The position numbers and the translations under genes were made by a program. Source: Dehalococcoidales bacterium (GTDB lineage: Bacteria > Chloroflexota > Dehalococcoidia > Dehalococcoidales > UBA2162). Taken from it: a DNA stretch of 24,352 bases. The stretch covers positions 1-24,352 of the forward strand of contig JAFGCW010000029.1 in NCBI GenBank assembly GCA_016932435.1. Direction: 5' to 3'. Positions 1 to 6,197 of this stretch are shown here, piece after piece (the stretch's first letter is position 1; every line of letters starts with the position of its first letter). The notes under the pieces were generated by a model. It worked only from the letters and a program-made list of their open reading frames with translations, was not told the origin of the DNA and searched no databases.

Positions 1-372
1 GGATATGATGTATGGATAGATACGGTAGAGAAGGGTGAAGCGACTGGACCTGGAATGTCATATAATGCGGCGGTCTGGGCGGAATGTCGCGTACTTGGCT
101 TGAAATTCCTGGACGAAGCGAAAGCAAGACTGGATAGTTCGGTAACTCCTCTCCTGGAAGACGCCATTCAGAGTTACTTTCCGGTTGTGGACAGCCTGAG
201 TCGGGTTGTTGAACTCTTTCCCATGATGCCAACGAGTGACGGGATCGAGGAAACTGAACGTTATAGGCTGGCTCTGGAACAACTGAAAAAAGCCAGGGAA
301 GCCGAAGAAAAGGCTCTTGACTCGCTCGAGAGGATAGTCTGGGCACTTCGAATGTTAAAGGATAATAAGTAG
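1..372 (+). CDS. 3' end of an unidentified protein (C-terminal helical domain)
   Basis: The reading frame is open from base 1, so this is the C-terminal part (about 123 residues) of a longer gene that begins outside the window. The internal ATG at 55 is probably not the real start, because the in-frame residues before it (GYDVWIDTVEKGEATGPG) look like coding sequence. The visible part is almost entirely alpha-helical. It has a motif-like YNAAVWAECR stretch, an FPMMP turn and a charged C-terminal helix rich in Ala, Glu and Lys. This pattern resembles the C-terminal halves of peptidase-C39-like/BtrH-type conserved proteins, but that is recollection of a pattern and not a firm assignment. It lies 33 bases upstream of the CYTH gene on the same strand and may belong to the same transcript. 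The function is unknown. Confidence 0.6.
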   Translation, partial: GYDVWIDTVEKGEATGPGMSYNAAVWAECRVLGLKFLDEAKARLDSSVTPLLEDAIQSYFPVVDSLSRVVELFPMMPTSDGIEETERYRLALEQLKKAREAEEKALDSLERIVWALRMLKDNK

Positions 373-405
373 TATAAATATACTTACAGGATTATTATTC
401 TGTTT

Positions 406-966
406 ATGCCTGCAAACGTAGAGATAAAAGCCCGAATTACTGACAGAGAAGCGACCAGTAAACTGGTTGAACGGATTTCTGTTTCGAAACCTGAACGTAT
501 TTACCAGGAAGATACCTTCTTTTTCTCACAGAAAGGCAGATTGAAATTACGAGTATTTGCCGATGTGTCCGGTGAACTCATATATTATAAAAGACCGGAC
601 ACCTTTGAACCCGGGTTGTGCGAATATCAGCGTACTGAACTGAGTGATCCTGAGTTCGTAAGAAAGTGCTTCTCAGAAACACTTGGTATACGGGGATCGA
701 TACGAAAACAGAGGACTCTTTATAATACTGGCAGTACCCGTATTCACCTGGATAAGGTGGACAATCTGGGCGATTTCCTGGAACTGGAAGTGGTTCTTGG
801 ACCTGATGATACCCAGGAAAAAGGTAAAGAAATCATTGAGAAATTGATGTCGCAACTGGAGATAGATCCACAAGATTTGGTTTCCTGTGCATATATAGAC
901 CTGCTTTGTCCCTGCGATAGTGAGGGAAACTCAAATACGGCATTGAATAGAACGGAGTTTGCATGA
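406..966 (+). CDS. CYTH-domain protein (class IV adenylate cyclase-like / triphosphate tunnel family)
   Basis: This 186-residue protein belongs to the CYTH superfamily, whose members bind triphosphate substrates inside an eight-strand beta tunnel and include class IV adenylate cyclases (CyaB) and thiamine or inorganic triphosphatases. Visible signatures are the N-terminal NVEIKAR strand (the E-x-K part of the ExExK motif; the first Glu is Asn here), the LKLRVF strand with its basic residues, the LIYYKRPD strand, and a later LDKVDNLGDFLELEVVL segment, which matches the CyaB-like H.D.V..LG.FlElE pattern. The C-terminal tail after residue 165 is extra and Ser/Asn-rich. The start codon follows only a weak Shine-Dalgarno, but no other start is possible without losing the first motif strand. 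Its stop overlaps the start of the radical SAM gene (ATGA), so the two are translationally coupled. Whether it makes cAMP or hydrolyses a triphosphate cannot be told from sequence. Confidence 0.85.
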   Translation: MPANVEIKARITDREATSKLVERISVSKPERIYQEDTFFFSQKGRLKLRVFADVSGELIYYKRPDTFEPGLCEYQRTELSDPEFVRKCFSETLGIRGSIRKQRTLYNTGSTRIHLDKVDNLGDFLELEVVLGPDDTQEKGKEIIEKLMSQLEIDPQDLVSCAYIDLLCPCDSEGNSNTALNRTEFA

Positions 967-2093
967 TTAACAGGATTCTCCCTGCTTTCATGGGCAGGAA
1001 CAGGTACGATACTTCCGGTAATTTACAAAAAGTACTGAATGATTCTCTGAGTGTTTTTCTGAAAGACGCGGTAAGGGTAACGATTACCAGGCCGTCACAG
1101 GCCTATCATTTCTTCAAGATAGTTCGCTGGCAGAAACAGGCTGCGAAAACGAGGGCTAACTGGGAGGAAAAGGGAGTTCATATACCGCCGATCATTATTT
1201 ACAGTATTACCAACAGGTGTAACCTTAACTGCAAAGGCTGCTTTCACTGGGCTCTGCATGAAGCTGGCGACATCGAAATGAGTGACGAGAAATTGAGAGG
1301 TACCATCGCTGAAGCGAAAGACATAGGTGTATCTATCATGGTTATCGGCGGCGGAGAACCAATGATGCGACCGGAAATAATCGATATTACCTCGGAATTC
1401 CCGGAAGTTATTTTCCTGGTTTTCACTAACGGGCTGCTGCTGGACGAGGAGAAACTGGACAGGATACAGAAGAACAGAAATTTCGTGCCTGTTATCAGCC
1501 TGGAAGGTGACCGTGCCGGGACCGATTTCCGTCGCGGAGAGGGTGTTTATGCCGGACTTGAAAAAATAATCAGGAAACTGAAAAAGCGGAACATATTCTG
1601 GAGCGTTTCACTCACTCTGACCAGGCTGAACTATGACTCGATTATGGATGAAGGATTTGTTGCGAATCTGGTCGAACAGGGATGTAAACTTATGTTCTTC
1701 GTGGAATATACACCGGTAACAGAGGGCACCGAAGACTGGCTTATCTCCGATGAACAGCGGGAAAACCTGATTGCCAGACGCGACGAATTTCGCAAGAAAC
1801 ATCCGGCCTTGTTTATTGCCGTTCCCGGAGATGAGGAGGAAATCGGCGGCTGCCTTTCGGCAGGCAGGGGATTTATTCATATCAATCCCCTGGGTGACGT
1901 GGAGCCATGTCCATTCGCGCCGTATTCTGATACCAACCTGCGTGACGCATCGCTGATCGAAGCACTCCAGTCTGATTTCCTGAAAGAGATTCGGGCTAAC
2001 CACGACCATTTATCAGAAACAGAAGGCGGCTGCGCTCTCTGGGTCGAGAGGGAATGGGTGCAGTCGGTTTTCCAGGAAACCAAGACTAGATAG
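963..2093 (+). CDS. radical SAM protein with SPASM-like C-terminal cysteines
   Basis: This 376-residue radical SAM enzyme carries the cluster-binding CNLNCKGC motif at residues 86-93 (C-x3-C-x2-C). The SAM-binding GGGEPM motif lies near residue 135. The barrel strands are typical, including FLVFTNGLLL and VISLEGD. The C-terminal third has more cysteines in a SPASM-like arrangement (GGCLSAGRG, then a GDVEPCPF strand, then GGCALW), suggesting an auxiliary Fe-S cluster as in peptide- or protein-modifying radical SAM enzymes. Residues 1-75 form a helical N-terminal extension. The ATG lies 6 bases after GGAG and overlaps the CYTH stop codon, so the two genes share translation. No short substrate peptide gene is obvious next to it. 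The specific reaction is unknown. Confidence 0.9.
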   Translation: MINRILPAFMGRNRYDTSGNLQKVLNDSLSVFLKDAVRVTITRPSQAYHFFKIVRWQKQAAKTRANWEEKGVHIPPIIIYSITNRCNLNCKGCFHWALHEAGDIEMSDEKLRGTIAEAKDIGVSIMVIGGGEPMMRPEIIDITSEFPEVIFLVFTNGLLLDEEKLDRIQKNRNFVPVISLEGDRAGTDFRRGEGVYAGLEKIIRKLKKRNIFWSVSLTLTRLNYDSIMDEGFVANLVEQGCKLMFFVEYTPVTEGTEDWLISDEQRENLIARRDEFRKKHPALFIAVPGDEEEIGGCLSAGRGFIHINPLGDVEPCPFAPYSDTNLRDASLIEALQSDFLKEIRANHDHLSETEGGCALWVEREWVQSVFQETKTR

Positions 2094-2094
2094 T

Positions 2095-2541
2095 CTAGAG
2101 GTTGTTTCTACCGAAGAATATAAGGACGCCGGCAATCGGCAATAGATACCAGTATAGAGCCGGTACCGGACCCCACCACTGCTTATGCCACCAGATTTTA
2201 CCTTTACGGAAACTTTTTATACCGAAGTGAGGATTCAGCACGAACCACAGGAAGTCTTCAACTACCGCCATGCCAATGTAAAAGCCGAGAAGCAGGCATT
2301 CAAGCTGCCATGTCCATTGAGTGAAAAATACCGGCAGGTGAACTATTGCGATAATAAAAATTGTCATGTAGACATGATATCCGGTTATGGAGCGTCCACC
2401 AGCAAGTTTGACCGGCCAGCCTTTCTCTATACGCCAGCCGGGTGAATTTGCCGCCCAGCCGTCCTTACCCTCTATCTGGATTTCCCAGAGAGCGAGGATG
2501 AAGGCCATGAAGATCATAAAAGCAAGGTAACCGATTAGCAT
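2095..2541 (-). CDS. small integral membrane protein, four predicted transmembrane helices
   Basis: This 148-residue hydrophobic protein has predicted membrane helices near residues 2-20, 58-78, 83-105 and 125-145, separated by Trp- and Lys-rich loops (for example KGKIWWHKQWWGP). No catalytic motif or named family is recognised. It runs convergently with the radical SAM gene, with one base between the two stop codons and no hairpin between them. It starts 22 bases after the NADH pyrophosphatase gene on the same strand, so the two are probably co-transcribed. The ribosome binding site is weak. A conserved hypothetical membrane protein is the most that can be said. Confidence 0.7.
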   Translation of the reverse strand: MLIGYLAFMIFMAFILALWEIQIEGKDGWAANSPGWRIEKGWPVKLAGGRSITGYHVYMTIFIIAIVHLPVFFTQWTWQLECLLLGFYIGMAVVEDFLWFVLNPHFGIKSFRKGKIWWHKQWWGPVPALYWYLLPIAGVLIFFGRNNL

Positions 2542-2563
2542 CTATGTAACTATATTCAGCTTA

Positions 2564-3412
2564 TTATGAATAATTTTCAACTACCCAGTCTATAATTCTC
2601 CGGGCGATGCTGAGTGGCGGAGGTGTTTCAGGAAGATTATTCAGGTCAAACCAGTCGGCATTAGCGATTTCTTTTTCATCCACCGTTATCTCGCCGCTGT
2701 CATGTTCGGCGACAAAACCCATCATCAGTGAGTTCGGGAACGGCCATGGCTGGCTTTTCAGGTACCTGATATTCTTTACGTGCACGCCTACTTCTTCAAA
2801 CACTTCCCGGTGTATGCATTCCTCGAGTGTCTCACCGGGTTCTACGAATCCGGCGATTATCGTATGCATGCCGCGCCCTCTGAATGCAGCGTACTGAGAT
2901 AACAGTATCTGTTTGTCCTTGATAACCGCGGTTATCGTTGCCGGAGAAAGACGGGGAAAACTCATAAAGCCGCAGACAGGGCATTTTTTACCTCTCTCCC
3001 CGGGTATATATTCCGTTTCTTTTCCACACCTCCCGCAATACTGGTGGGTCTGGTCCCAGGTTACTATCTGGGTGGCTTTTCCGGCCAGCAGGTAAATATC
3101 TTCATCCAGGACGCTGTAAGCCGACATCAGGTTCATGTATTCCATGCCTTCCGGAGCTTCCGTTTCCGGTGCTAATTCAGCCGAAAAGCAGTGTTTGCCT
3201 TCGAGTACTCCCAGATATTGTGTTCGTACCGGTGATACTCCAAGTTCGTCAAGACTTTTTAAATAGGGCAGGTGAAGTCCGTCCGGTGAAATCAGCATCC
3301 TGCCGCGACCGAACGCCAGCCAGTAAGCAGGTTCGGTGAGTTCCGAATCAAGGGTAAAACCTCGTTCATAACGTTTATAGATACTTTCTTCCTGATGCAT
3401 AGGCACAATCAC
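2564..3412 (-). CDS. nudC: NADH pyrophosphatase / NAD-capped RNA hydrolase, Nudix family
   Basis: This 282-residue NudC-type Nudix hydrolase cleaves NADH (and, in characterised homologues, NAD caps on RNA) to NMN(H) and AMP. It has the full family layout. There is an N-terminal regulatory domain, then a zinc ribbon with Cys126, Cys129, Cys144 and Cys147 (CGRC and CPVC). The Nudix box runs from about residue 188 to 210 (G-x5-E-x7-REVFEEVG), followed by the diagnostic SQPWPFPNS motif at 220-228. Length is normal for the family. The longest frame starts at a GTG (3412). An ATG at 3400, giving MHQEES, is equally plausible, and neither has a strong Shine-Dalgarno. It is the upstream member of a probable pair with the membrane protein gene. 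Confidence 0.93.
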   Translation of the reverse strand: MIVPMHQEESIYKRYERGFTLDSELTEPAYWLAFGRGRMLISPDGLHLPYLKSLDELGVSPVRTQYLGVLEGKHCFSAELAPETEAPEGMEYMNLMSAYSVLDEDIYLLAGKATQIVTWDQTHQYCGRCGKETEYIPGERGKKCPVCGFMSFPRLSPATITAVIKDKQILLSQYAAFRGRGMHTIIAGFVEPGETLEECIHREVFEEVGVHVKNIRYLKSQPWPFPNSLMMGFVAEHDSGEITVDEKEIANADWFDLNNLPETPPPLSIARRIIDWVVENYS

Positions 3413-3483
3413 TTTCTACATATAAATTTGGAAAGGCGCTTAAGTGGCAATTATACCATTCGAAAATACGTGGTTGCCAGTTG

Positions 3484-4368
3484 TTAGATGAGAGGCTGCT
3501 GTTTCCCTTCGTCTGAAGTGTCCCTGAGAAGGGGGAGTTGGACGAACGGTAGTCCCATTTGCTTTTTCAGGTCGGTAGCGTTACGCGGAGCGTAGCCCTG
3601 CCAGTGATTATTGAACTGAGCGAACATAAGATCGGTTTCTGCGGAAGCTTTTTTCATCTTTTCCGCGAGTTCATCCAGTTCTTCTTCAGAGTACAGGTGT
3701 TTGTAACGTGTTTCGTTATTACCTTTCCACCAGTTCTCACGGTTCCGACCATGAAAGCGGAAGTAGGCCATATCGGAGGTTAGGGGCACATCGGCGGCGA
3801 TGGATGAGCTGAACTTGGGCTCGTCTATCTCCACCCAGCAGGTATTCGTCTCTCTCAGTAGTTCAGCGGTAGTCTTATCATCCGTCCAGCTTTTGTGTCT
3901 CAGTTCAACTGCCAGGCGATAATCATTGAAGGTATTCGTGATGGTATGGAGTATCTGCCGTCCGAAGTCATCATTCTTGAAACTGGGGGGGAACTGTGCC
4001 AGCAGCGCGCCCAGCTTATTTTGCCCTGCCAGGGGCTCGAGGCTGCGGCGGAAGAGATCGACATCATCCCGGGATATCGCAGCATCCCGACCGGTGGCTT
4101 CCTTGTACATTCTGGGATGAGTGAATTTCTGCCAGAGCTTTACCGTGAAAAGGAAATCATCGGGCGTTCGTTTCGCCCAGTTACGGACGTATTCCGGATT
4201 CGGAGGACGGTAGAAGGAACTGTTTACCTCGACGGTATTAAAGAACTGGCTGTAGTATTCCAGTTCATTTATCTTACCGGCAGGATAGAAGTAACCTTTC
4301 CAGGTACCTTCGCCTTTCGGGTAGGACCAGCCCGACGTGCCGATGTAGATACCTTTATGTTCTGCCAT
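3484..4368 (-). CDS. DUF72 (YecE-like) family protein
   Basis: This 294-residue protein of the DUF72/YecE family has a TIM-barrel-like fold and no agreed biochemical function. Family features include the N-terminal IYIGTSGWSYP strand, the YSQFFNTVEVNSSFYRPP segment, the FTVKLWQKFTHPR strand, LGALLAQFPPSF, RLAVELRHKSW, and the C-terminal MAYFRFHGRN and FNNHWQGYAPRNA motifs. The ATG at 4368 is chosen over an upstream in-frame start at 4407. It has a GGAGA ribosome site about 9 bases upstream, and the family normally begins just before the GTSGW strand. The gene is transcribed divergently from the SOS cassette. The intergenic region between them carries two palindromic repeat units and the imuB promoter. 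Confidence 0.9.
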   Translation of the reverse strand: MAEHKGIYIGTSGWSYPKGEGTWKGYFYPAGKINELEYYSQFFNTVEVNSSFYRPPNPEYVRNWAKRTPDDFLFTVKLWQKFTHPRMYKEATGRDAAISRDDVDLFRRSLEPLAGQNKLGALLAQFPPSFKNDDFGRQILHTITNTFNDYRLAVELRHKSWTDDKTTAELLRETNTCWVEIDEPKFSSSIAADVPLTSDMAYFRFHGRNRENWWKGNNETRYKHLYSEEELDELAEKMKKASAETDLMFAQFNNHWQGYAPRNATDLKKQMGLPFVQLPLLRDTSDEGKQQPLI

Positions 4369-4430
4369 TTTACTGTCTCCGTACCAGTGATTATAAGACA
4401 ATAGCAATCAAAATAAAACGTAGCACTAAT

Positions 4431-4476
4431 TTCCCCCTTTAAAAAAGGGGGATTAAGGGGGATTTTAAAAATCCCT
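4431..4476. repeat. palindromic repeat of the CCCCCTTT/AAGGGGGATTAAGGGGGATT type
   Basis: CCCCCTTT and AAAGGGGG face each other across a short A-rich loop, followed by a second GGGGGATT copy. A relative of the same element occurs inside dnaE2 at about 8737-8776. This is a short dispersed non-coding repeat, not an insertion sequence, since it has no transposase. Confidence 0.75.
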
Positions 4477-4505
4477 CTCACTCTCCCTTTACGAAAGGGA
4501 GAAGA
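4471..4505. repeat. short palindromic repeat, CTCCCTTT-acg-AAAGGGAG
   Basis: A perfect 8-bp stem (4483-4490 with 4494-4501) and a 3-base loop directly adjoin the preceding repeat. It may be a nested or composite unit of the same dispersed family. It lies between the divergent DUF72 gene and the imuB promoter and could also act as a weak terminator-like structure. Confidence 0.6.
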
Positions 4506-4547
4506 CCTGGATATTTTACTCTTGAGGATAAATTTATATAAAACCTC

Positions 4548-4577
4548 TTGACAATAGAACAATTGTTCTAATATAAT
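4548..4577 (+). promoter_or_regulatory. imuB promoter with LexA (SOS) box in the spacer
   Basis: The -35 is a perfect TTGACA (4548-4553) and the -10 a perfect TATAAT (4572-4577), separated by 18 bases. The 12-base palindrome GAACAATTGTTC (4557-4568) fills the spacer and matches the GAAC-N4-GTTC LexA operator of Gram-positive bacteria. LexA bound here would block RNA polymerase. The cassette downstream (imuB, accessory gene, dnaE2) is a classic SOS mutagenesis set, which supports the reading strongly. Confidence 0.9.
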
Positions 4578-4606
4578 CATATCACTGTCTTTATAGAGGT
4601 GCAAGG

Positions 4607-5785
4607 GTGAAAATTCTCTGTATCCTGCTGCCGAATTTTCCGCTGAAATGCGAGGCGGCGAGGAAGCCGGAACTGGAAAACAGCCGTGTCCTGGTACTGC
4701 ACGGCGCCGGCTCAAAGAAAGTGGTGCTGGACTGCTCGCCGGAACTGAAAGGCGTGCAGAAGGATATGCCGCTGCACCAGGCGCTTGCCGTCGATGACAA
4801 AGTGGATACGGTCCAGGCGGATATCCCACTGTACTGGTCTGCCTTCAACGGCATACTGGACGAACTGGAAAATGTCATCAGTCCGATGGTCGAAGGACCG
4901 GAACTGGGTACCGTTTACCTGGATGTGAATGGACTTCAGCTTATCTATCCCGATGATGAAAGCCTTGTCGGGGCGATACGGAGAGTGCTGCCGGACTTGT
5001 TCGATACCCGGATAGGTATCGCCGACGGAAAATTCCCGGCATACCTGGCCGCCCTGAACAGTCTGCCGGACGGTTACCGGGTCCTGACGGAAGATTTGCG
5101 GTTTATGAAAGATCTCTCCTGTGATGTCCTTCCGGTACCGATGAAGAGTAAGACCATGCTGCACGAGTTCGGAATACACACGCTGGGGCAGCTTGCCGCT
5201 TTTCCGGCAGGACCTCTGCAGTCGCAATTTGGCCCGGAAGGTGTGAGGATGCGGAAGCTGGCTCACGGTGTCGATGATGCACCGCTGATACCCCGAAAAG
5301 CCGGGGAACTCATAGAAGAGAATATAATGCTGCCGTCGGTGGCGACATCCATAGATACCGTGCTTGTCGCCGTGGAGTCGATGGTCGCTTATGTCTTTGC
5401 CCGTATCGGCTTGAAGGGAATGGGTATCCATAACCTGGAACTGTGGACCAGGAGCTATGACGCCGAACACTGGGAGCGGACCATTCGCTTCAAGGAACCG
5501 GCGATGGAGATGAAAAGCGTGCGCTCCAGGGTAAACCGGGTGCTGGAGGACTACCCTCAGCCGGGCCCGGTAGAGCAGGTCGGGATCAGGGTGACGCGCC
5601 TGGGATACCCTAGGGGAAAGCAGAACAGCCTGTTCACTGAGATCAGGGGCAGGAGCCACCTGATGGAGGATATCAGGCAGCTTGAACTGCGGCAGGGTAA
5701 CCCGCAGGTTTTCAAAATCAAGGAAGTAGAGCCATGGTCCAGGATACCGGAAAGACGCTACGCGCTGATACCTACCGGCCGGTAA
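4607..5785 (+). CDS. imuB: ImuB-like inactive Y-family polymerase of the SOS mutasome
   Basis: This 392-residue Y-family DNA polymerase homologue is of the ImuB type, which acts as a non-catalytic scaffold linking DnaE2 to the sliding clamp during translesion synthesis. The N-terminal strand ILCILLPNFPLKCEA aligns with the DxDxFFAxVE metal site of active Y-family enzymes but lacks both aspartates. The second metal motif is YLDVNG, so the catalytic Glu of SxDE is also gone. Fingers, thumb (HEFGIHTLGQLAAFP, the HhH region) and little-finger-like segments follow. The GTG start at 4607 is set by a GAGG ribosome site 7 bases upstream. It is the first gene after the LexA-controlled promoter, and its 3' end overlaps the next gene by 52 bases. 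No imuA/recA-like gene is present. GC content is higher than in the flanking genes. Confidence 0.9.
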   Translation: MKILCILLPNFPLKCEAARKPELENSRVLVLHGAGSKKVVLDCSPELKGVQKDMPLHQALAVDDKVDTVQADIPLYWSAFNGILDELENVISPMVEGPELGTVYLDVNGLQLIYPDDESLVGAIRRVLPDLFDTRIGIADGKFPAYLAALNSLPDGYRVLTEDLRFMKDLSCDVLPVPMKSKTMLHEFGIHTLGQLAAFPAGPLQSQFGPEGVRMRKLAHGVDDAPLIPRKAGELIEENIMLPSVATSIDTVLVAVESMVAYVFARIGLKGMGIHNLELWTRSYDAEHWERTIRFKEPAMEMKSVRSRVNRVLEDYPQPGPVEQVGIRVTRLGYPRGKQNSLFTEIRGRSHLMEDIRQLELRQGNPQVFKIKEVEPWSRIPERRYALIPTGR

Positions 5786-6021
5786 ACACCCCGGAACCGG
5801 TAGATGTGGAAGAATCCTCCTCCTTCAGCCTGCCGCTTGCGGTAAGGGCGCCGCGGCGGCAGGCTGTTGTAAACATCGAGGACAGGTGGAGGATAGACGA
5901 CGAATGGTGGCGACAGGAGTCGATATCACGTCTCTATTTCGAGGTAACGCTCGATTCAGGTCAGCGGATGGTACTTTATAAAGACCTGATAAATGACTGC
6001 TGGTTCCGCCAGGCATACTAA
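5734..6021 (+). CDS. small ImuB-associated protein of the imuB-dnaE2 cassette
   Basis: This 95-residue protein starts inside the 3' end of imuB, with AGGA 9 bases before the ATG. Its C-terminal half (VEDRWRIDDEWWRQ-like block, then ISRLYFEVTLDSGQRMVLYKDL and WFRQ) is the conserved module often found as a separate small gene, or as a C-terminal tail, in ImuB-DnaE2 cassettes. Here the motif reads IEDRWRIDDEWW. The N-terminal 40 residues are Pro- and Ser-rich and probably disordered. The role is inferred only from position: a mutasome accessory or an ImuB-interacting peptide. No enzymatic motif is visible. Confidence 0.8.
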   Translation: MVQDTGKTLRADTYRPVNTPEPVDVEESSSFSLPLAVRAPRRQAVVNIEDRWRIDDEWWRQESISRLYFEVTLDSGQRMVLYKDLINDCWFRQAY

Positions 6022-6041
6022 AATAAGAAGGAAAACTATTT

Positions 6042-6087
6042 CGTCATTCCAGCCCGCCGAAGGCGGGTAAACTCCGGCTGGAATCAA
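6042..6087. repeat. palindromic repeat (CATTCCAGCC...GGCTGGAATC) with nested hairpin
   Basis: The outer arms ATTCCAGCC (6046-6054) and GGCTGGAAT (6076-6084) enclose an inner stem of CCCGCC-gaa-GGCGGG type (about 6053-6067). It belongs to the same ATTCCAGC/GCTGGAAT family as two units inside dnaE2, but with extra nested sequence. It sits between the small accessory gene and dnaE2. Confidence 0.8.
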
Positions 6088-6150
6088 GAAATTGCTGAAA
6101 CCGGCTAATTTTCAGTATATACAGGGAATATATGATTTCGAGTAGTTCCT

Positions 6151-6180
6151 AGATCCCGTGTCAAGCACGGGATGACAAAG
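6151..6180. repeat. palindromic repeat, ATCCCGTG-tcaag-CACGGGAT
   Basis: A perfect 8-bp stem (6153-6160 with 6166-6173) with a 5-base loop is followed by GACAAAGG. This is a different small dispersed palindrome from the neighbouring one. It lies just upstream of the dnaE2 start, where it could fold in the mRNA and affect dnaE2 translation. Confidence 0.7.
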
Positions 6181-6197
6181 GATTGTAGAAAACTGTC

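Noticed and set aside
55..55. ATG at 55 as the start of the first gene
   Set aside because: The frame is open to base 1 with coding-like residues and no clear ribosome site before 55, so the gene is taken as truncated at the window edge.
4407..4407. Upstream start for the DUF72 gene at 4407
   Set aside because: The added residues MLLSYNHWYGDSK are not family-like, and the ATG at 4368 has a good ribosome site.
4712..5659. Long open frame on the - strand opposite imuB
   Set aside because: It is a shadow frame in GC-rich coding sequence. Its translation has no recognisable domain, and the + strand gene is clearly real.
6042..6180. Possible small RNA or CRISPR-like repeats before dnaE2
   Set aside because: The two palindromes are of different families and are not regularly spaced. 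They match dispersed repeat units, not a CRISPR array.
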